Assembly (NCBI GenBank): GCA_903904095.1
Contig: CAIVBF010000135.1
Coordinates: forward strand, 1 to 9,752
Length of the DNA stretch: 9,752 bases
From: an uncultured bacterium
Lineage (GTDB): Bacteria; Patescibacteriota; Patescibacteriia; Patescibacteriales; UBA12465
Reading direction: 5' to 3'
A program made the translations under genes and the position numbers. Below, piece by piece: positions 6,874-9,752 of this stretch. How positions within the stretch are numbered: the first letter of the stretch is position 1; the number at the start of each line of letters is the position of its first letter. The notes beneath the pieces were generated by a model. It was not told where the DNA came from and ran no database searches. It saw only the letters and a program-made list of their open reading frames with translations.

Positions 6874-7719
6874 ATGCTCTGTTTAATTTGTGGCAGCGAT
6901 AAAAATAAAACGGTTTTTAATGAAGAGGGAGTTGATATTAAAAAATGTCTAGGCTGCGGCCATATTTTTTCAACCTATATCCAGGAAGATTTTTATAATG
7001 GTTATTATCCTAATGATTTAAGTTCGGTTGATCATAATTGGTGGCAGGGGGCGCATAAATTAATGTATGAAAAATTTTGGAATCGTTTAATGAAAAAAAA
7101 TTCCGGCTCCTTGCTGGACATCGGTTGCGGATTGGGCTATTTTTTAGAAGAAATTTCTGAAATTGATAAAAATAAAAAGTGGTTATTATTTGGCGCCGAA
7201 ACCAGTATTTCGGCTGTTACTTTTGCTAGAAATAATCTTAGTTTAAATAATATATTTTTAGGTCCAATTGAAAATGCGCCTTACTCAGAAAAATATTTTG
7301 ATTTAATTACTTTGTGGGACTTGCTAGAACACCTGGAAAATCCCAGGCGTACTTTGAAAAAAATTATTGAAATATTAAACGACGACGGCTATTTATTTAT
7401 CGCTACGCCGAACATTAATATTCAATTATTTAAAGCCCGTTTAAAAAAACTTTTAAATATTGGGACTAATCATTGCCTGGAAGTTCGCGATCATCTCCAT
7501 AATTATTCGTCACACAGCTTAAAACGCTTGCTTAAAGAAAGCGGTTTTCATACAATAGAGTTTATACAGTTGCCGCCGATTCAAGCGGTAAGTGGAAGTT
7601 CTAGTAAGGTTTTGCTAATCATTAAAAATTCTTGGTTTGAATTTTCTCGTCTGGTTTTTTATTTAAGTTTTGGCCATATTAATTTTAATAATTTATACGT
7701 TATTGCGTCTAAAAAATAA
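6874..7719 (+). CDS. Class I SAM-dependent methyltransferase with N-terminal zinc ribbon
   Basis: A 281-residue soluble protein. Two CxxC pairs (Cys3/Cys6 and Cys25/Cys28) form a likely zinc ribbon. A class I (Rossmann-fold) methyltransferase domain follows: motif I LLDIGCGLGYF (80-90) binds S-adenosylmethionine, FDLITLWDLLEHLENP (142-157) is the usual motif II/III region, and GYLFIATPN (172-180) the later strand. VRDHLHNYS (204-212) resembles the substrate-side segment common in this subfamily. Such proteins are frequent in polysaccharide clusters, where they often methylate sugars or glycan intermediates, but the substrate cannot be read from the sequence. It starts 12 bases after the Wzy_C gene and ends 6 bases before the prepilin peptidase, with no Shine-Dalgarno motif, so it is almost surely in the same operon. 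Confidence 0.88.
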   Translation: MLCLICGSDKNKTVFNEEGVDIKKCLGCGHIFSTYIQEDFYNGYYPNDLSSVDHNWWQGAHKLMYEKFWNRLMKKNSGSLLDIGCGLGYFLEEISEIDKNKKWLLFGAETSISAVTFARNNLSLNNIFLGPIENAPYSEKYFDLITLWDLLEHLENPRRTLKKIIEILNDDGYLFIATPNINIQLFKARLKKLLNIGTNHCLEVRDHLHNYSSHSLKRLLKESGFHTIEFIQLPPIQAVSGSSSKVLLIIKNSWFEFSRLVFYLSFGHINFNNLYVIASKK

Positions 7720-7725
7720 TTATTT

Positions 7726-8499
7726 ATGCTTACTCCTTTTTATTTTTTTGCCTTTTTATTAGGCCTTATTATCGGCAGTTTTTTAAATTGTTTAATTTGG
7801 CGAATCTATAAAAATGAATCAATCGGCGGTCGTTCGTATTGTCCTAAATGTCGGAAGCAGATTGACTGGTATGATAATATTCCAATCTTGAGTTTTATTT
7901 TGCTCCGTGGCCGTTGCCGGCACTGCCAGGCCAGTATTTCTTGGCAATATCCTTTAGTTGAATTTATAACAGCTCTTTTATTTCTGATGACTTTTATGAA
8001 GGATTCTGTTAGTCCTGATTTTACAATTTTACTTCTACGTGATTGGCTTTTAGTAGTAACCTTGGTTATCGTTTTCGTTTATGATTTTCGCTGGCAGCTT
8101 ATCCCTGTTAATGTTCTGTGGGTTATGAGCGTGGCCATGTTTATTCTTAATTTATTTCTTGGTTTTAACTATTTAAACATTATTATTTATGGCGCAATCG
8201 GCGGCGCCTTCTTTTTAATCCAATATTTGTTAACTCGTAAAAAAGGAGTTGGCGAGGGGGATATTTGGCTTGGTTTATTTCTGGGCCTTAGTTTCCCGAT
8301 TGCCTCTCAGTTAATTTTTTTATTGATTTCTTCTTATTTTTTAGGTTCCATTATCGCCTTGAGTTTAGTTTTGCTTAGACAAAAAAAGTTTAAAGCAAAG
8401 ATTGCCCTTGGGCCATTCTTAGTCCTTGGCACATTGCTTACTCTTTTTTTTGGCCCGGCAATCGTGGAGTGGTATTTAAGCTTCGGGGGCCTTTTATAA
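7726..8499 (+). CDS. pilD: Prepilin peptidase / N-methyltransferase (type IV leader peptidase)
   Basis: A 257-residue membrane protease that removes the leader peptide of type IV pilin-like proteins and normally N-methylates the new N-terminus. N-terminal GSFLNCLIWR (17-26) is typical. The cytoplasmic zinc-binding domain has CPKC (39-42) and CRHC (64-67). The two catalytic aspartates of this aspartic protease family are Asp120 in VYDFRWQLIP (118-127) and Asp179 in GVGEGD (174-179). The C-terminal ALGPFLVLG (227-235) is also conserved. Several membrane helices cover residues 5-25, 75-92 and 107-250. Length is normal. Having all four cysteines suggests both activities are kept. It is the last gene of the operon; no terminator is visible after it, so some transcripts may run into ftsA. 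Its presence implies a type IV pilus or pseudopilus system elsewhere in the genome. Confidence 0.95.
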   Translation: MLTPFYFFAFLLGLIIGSFLNCLIWRIYKNESIGGRSYCPKCRKQIDWYDNIPILSFILLRGRCRHCQASISWQYPLVEFITALLFLMTFMKDSVSPDFTILLLRDWLLVVTLVIVFVYDFRWQLIPVNVLWVMSVAMFILNLFLGFNYLNIIIYGAIGGAFFLIQYLLTRKKGVGEGDIWLGLFLGLSFPIASQLIFLLISSYFLGSIIALSLVLLRQKKFKAKIALGPFLVLGTLLTLFFGPAIVEWYLSFGGLL

Positions 8500-8520
8500 A
8501 TTTCATAAATTTTGTATAAT
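8493..8520 (+). promoter_or_regulatory. Promoter for ftsA
   Basis: A perfect -10 TATAAT (8515-8520) is preceded after 16 bases by TTTATA (8493-8498, four of six matches to TTGACA). The -35 box overlaps the last codons and stop of the prepilin peptidase gene. Transcription would begin near 8527, giving a leader of about 50 nt before the ftsA ATG. The TATAAT match is strong; the -35 is weak. Confidence 0.55.
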
Positions 8521-8576
8521 GTAAGTAGCAATTAAAATTGTCTTATTTTTATTTAAGTCTTATTAGTTTGAATCTT

Positions 8577-9752
8577 ATGAAAGATGATATTATCGCTGGT
8601 CTAGACATTGGCTCAACCTCAATTCGCTTAGTTATTGGCCAAAAAATAGCCGGGATAAATGGTGATGAATTACAAATTATTGGCGCCGTTTCGGTTCCGA
8701 CTTCTGGCGTTAGTCGCGGTATTGTTAATAGTATTGAAGAAACAACTTCTTCTATTTCGGCTGTTCTAGAAAAAGCGGAGCGTTTAGTCGGTATCCCGAT
8801 TACGAAAGCTTGGGTTAGTATCAATGATCCCCATATTAAGGCAGAACGTTCTAAAGGGGTTGTTGCCGTTGGCCGAAGCGATGGAGAGATTGGCGATAAC
8901 GATGTTAACAGAGCGATTGAAGCTGCTCGCGCACTAGCTGTCCCGGTCAATTATGAAATCTTACATGTGATTCCGATTAAATTTAGTGTTGATAATCAAG
9001 CTGATATTAAAGATCCGATTGGCATGAATGGAATTCGTTTAGAAGTTGAAACTTTAATAGTTCAAGGGTTAAGTACTCAAATTAAAAATTTAACGAAAGC
9101 AATTTATAGAACTGGTTTAGAAATTGAAGATCTAGTCCTTGCTCCTTTAGCTGCTTCCGAGGCGGTTTTGAGTCCAAAACAAAAAGAACTGGGCGTTGCT
9201 TTAATAAATTTAGGGTCAGCGACAACTTCAATTGCGGTTTACGAAGAAAGAAATTTAATTCATACTGCTGTTCTACCGATCGGCGCTGAACATATTACGG
9301 CTGATATCGCGATAGGCTTGCGTTGCCCGATAAATTTAGCCGAACGCATTAAGCGTGAATATGGTAATGCAATTTCTGATGATTTTTCTGATAAAGACGA
9401 TATTGATATTTCCGAGCTTGTTAAAGAAGAAGAGATTAATGATGATATAAGTTCAATCTCGGGCAAATATGTTTCGGAAATAATTGGTGCTCGTGTTGAA
9501 GAAATTTTTGAAAAAATAGATAATGAATTTAAAAAAATTGATCGTTCAGGCATGCTGCCAGCTGGGGTTATTTTTGTCGGCGGCGGTGCTGAGCTAGACG
9601 GTTTAGTAGAATTAGCCAAAAAGAAATTACGATTGCCGGCGGCCGTTGGCATTTCTAAGAATGTTAATGTGGTAATTGATAAAGTAAGAAATCCAGAGTT
9701 TTTAACCGCTCTTGGTTTAGTTATCTGGGGAAGTCACACTGAAGGTGAGGAC
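8577..9752 (+). CDS. ftsA: Cell division protein FtsA (3' end cut by the window)
   Basis: FtsA is the actin-like ATPase that ties FtsZ to the membrane and recruits later divisome proteins. The 392 codons present run open to the window edge. Phosphate-1 motif is GLDIGSTSIRLVIG (8-21). The family's 1C domain covers about 85-165. Phosphate-2 is NLGSATTSIAVY (211-222), followed by LPIGAEHITADIAIGLRCP (233-251) and NLAERIKREYG (253-263). The adenosine motif is VIFVGGGAELDGL (331-343), and NPEFLTALGL (372-381) belongs to the last helix region. The first acidic position of phosphate-2, usually Asp, is Asn211 here. The family is about 420 residues long, so only a linker and the C-terminal membrane-targeting helix should be missing; these would lie beyond 9752. 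ATG at 8577 gives a normal N-terminus directly before phosphate-1; no Shine-Dalgarno motif precedes it. It probably has its own promoter. ftsZ is expected downstream but is not in the window. Confidence 0.95.
   Translation, partial: MKDDIIAGLDIGSTSIRLVIGQKIAGINGDELQIIGAVSVPTSGVSRGIVNSIEETTSSISAVLEKAERLVGIPITKAWVSINDPHIKAERSKGVVAVGRSDGEIGDNDVNRAIEAARALAVPVNYEILHVIPIKFSVDNQADIKDPIGMNGIRLEVETLIVQGLSTQIKNLTKAIYRTGLEIEDLVLAPLAASEAVLSPKQKELGVALINLGSATTSIAVYEERNLIHTAVLPIGAEHITADIAIGLRCPINLAERIKREYGNAISDDFSDKDDIDISELVKEEEINDDISSISGKYVSEIIGARVEEIFEKIDNEFKKIDRSGMLPAGVIFVGGGAELDGLVELAKKKLRLPAAVGISKNVNVVIDKVRNPEFLTALGLVIWGSHTEGED

Noticed and set aside
8334..8531. Open frame of 65 codons on the - strand
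   Set aside because: Antisense to the conserved C-terminal part of the prepilin peptidase; low-complexity product with no motif.
8549..9652. Two open frames on the - strand (8549-8950 and 9260-9652)
   Set aside because: Antisense shadows of ftsA; their Ser/Ile/Ala-rich composition is what the reverse of the ftsA codons produces.
1..9752. tRNA, rRNA, CRISPR array, insertion sequence or recoded stop codons
   Set aside because: The spacers are short and hold no cloverleaf, spaced repeats or transposase; all genes read through without in-frame TGA, so the standard code suffices.

Overview
The window is an AT-rich stretch of a bacterial chromosome, read almost entirely on the + strand. It holds six complete protein genes and a seventh cut off by the right edge. 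Gene content (secD-secF, a prepilin peptidase, ftsA), short spacers, all-TAA stops, near absence of Shine-Dalgarno motifs and divergent but intact core proteins suggest a Candidate Phyla Radiation / Patescibacteria genome, but this is an inference from style, not from a marker gene. The standard code fits: no in-frame TGA is needed anywhere.

Left block (31-2588): secD and secF are 25 bases apart and end at a clear intrinsic terminator. Together they form the proton-driven SecDF accessory of the Sec translocon. This SecD carries an unusual hydrophobic insertion of about 44 residues, probably two additional membrane helices.

Middle block (2598-4446): one isolated gene for a divergent, enlarged adenylosuccinate synthetase (PurA). 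It has its own promoter, a leader of about 120 nt with a hairpin over the only Shine-Dalgarno-like run in the window, and two hairpins downstream, the second a good terminator. Its base composition is visibly richer in G+C than the genes to its right.

Right block (4486-8499): an apparent three-gene operon. It encodes a polytopic O-antigen-ligase/polymerase-like (Wzy_C) protein fused to C-terminal TPR repeats, a zinc-ribbon SAM-dependent methyltransferase, and a prepilin peptidase. Spacers are 12 and 6 bases. The extended -10 element lies so close to the first ATG that the transcript is probably leaderless. A link between surface or pilin glycosylation and type IV pilus assembly is a reasonable inference.

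Last block (8493-9752): ftsA, the actin-like divisome anchor, with its own TATAAT promoter that overlaps the end of the prepilin peptidase gene. The 392 codons present lack the C-terminal membrane-targeting region.

No tRNA, rRNA, CRISPR array, insertion sequence or prophage gene was seen, and no gene-free stretch exceeds 221 bases. The SecD insertion, the unusual PurA with its leader, and the glycosylation/pilus operon are the parts most worth following up.
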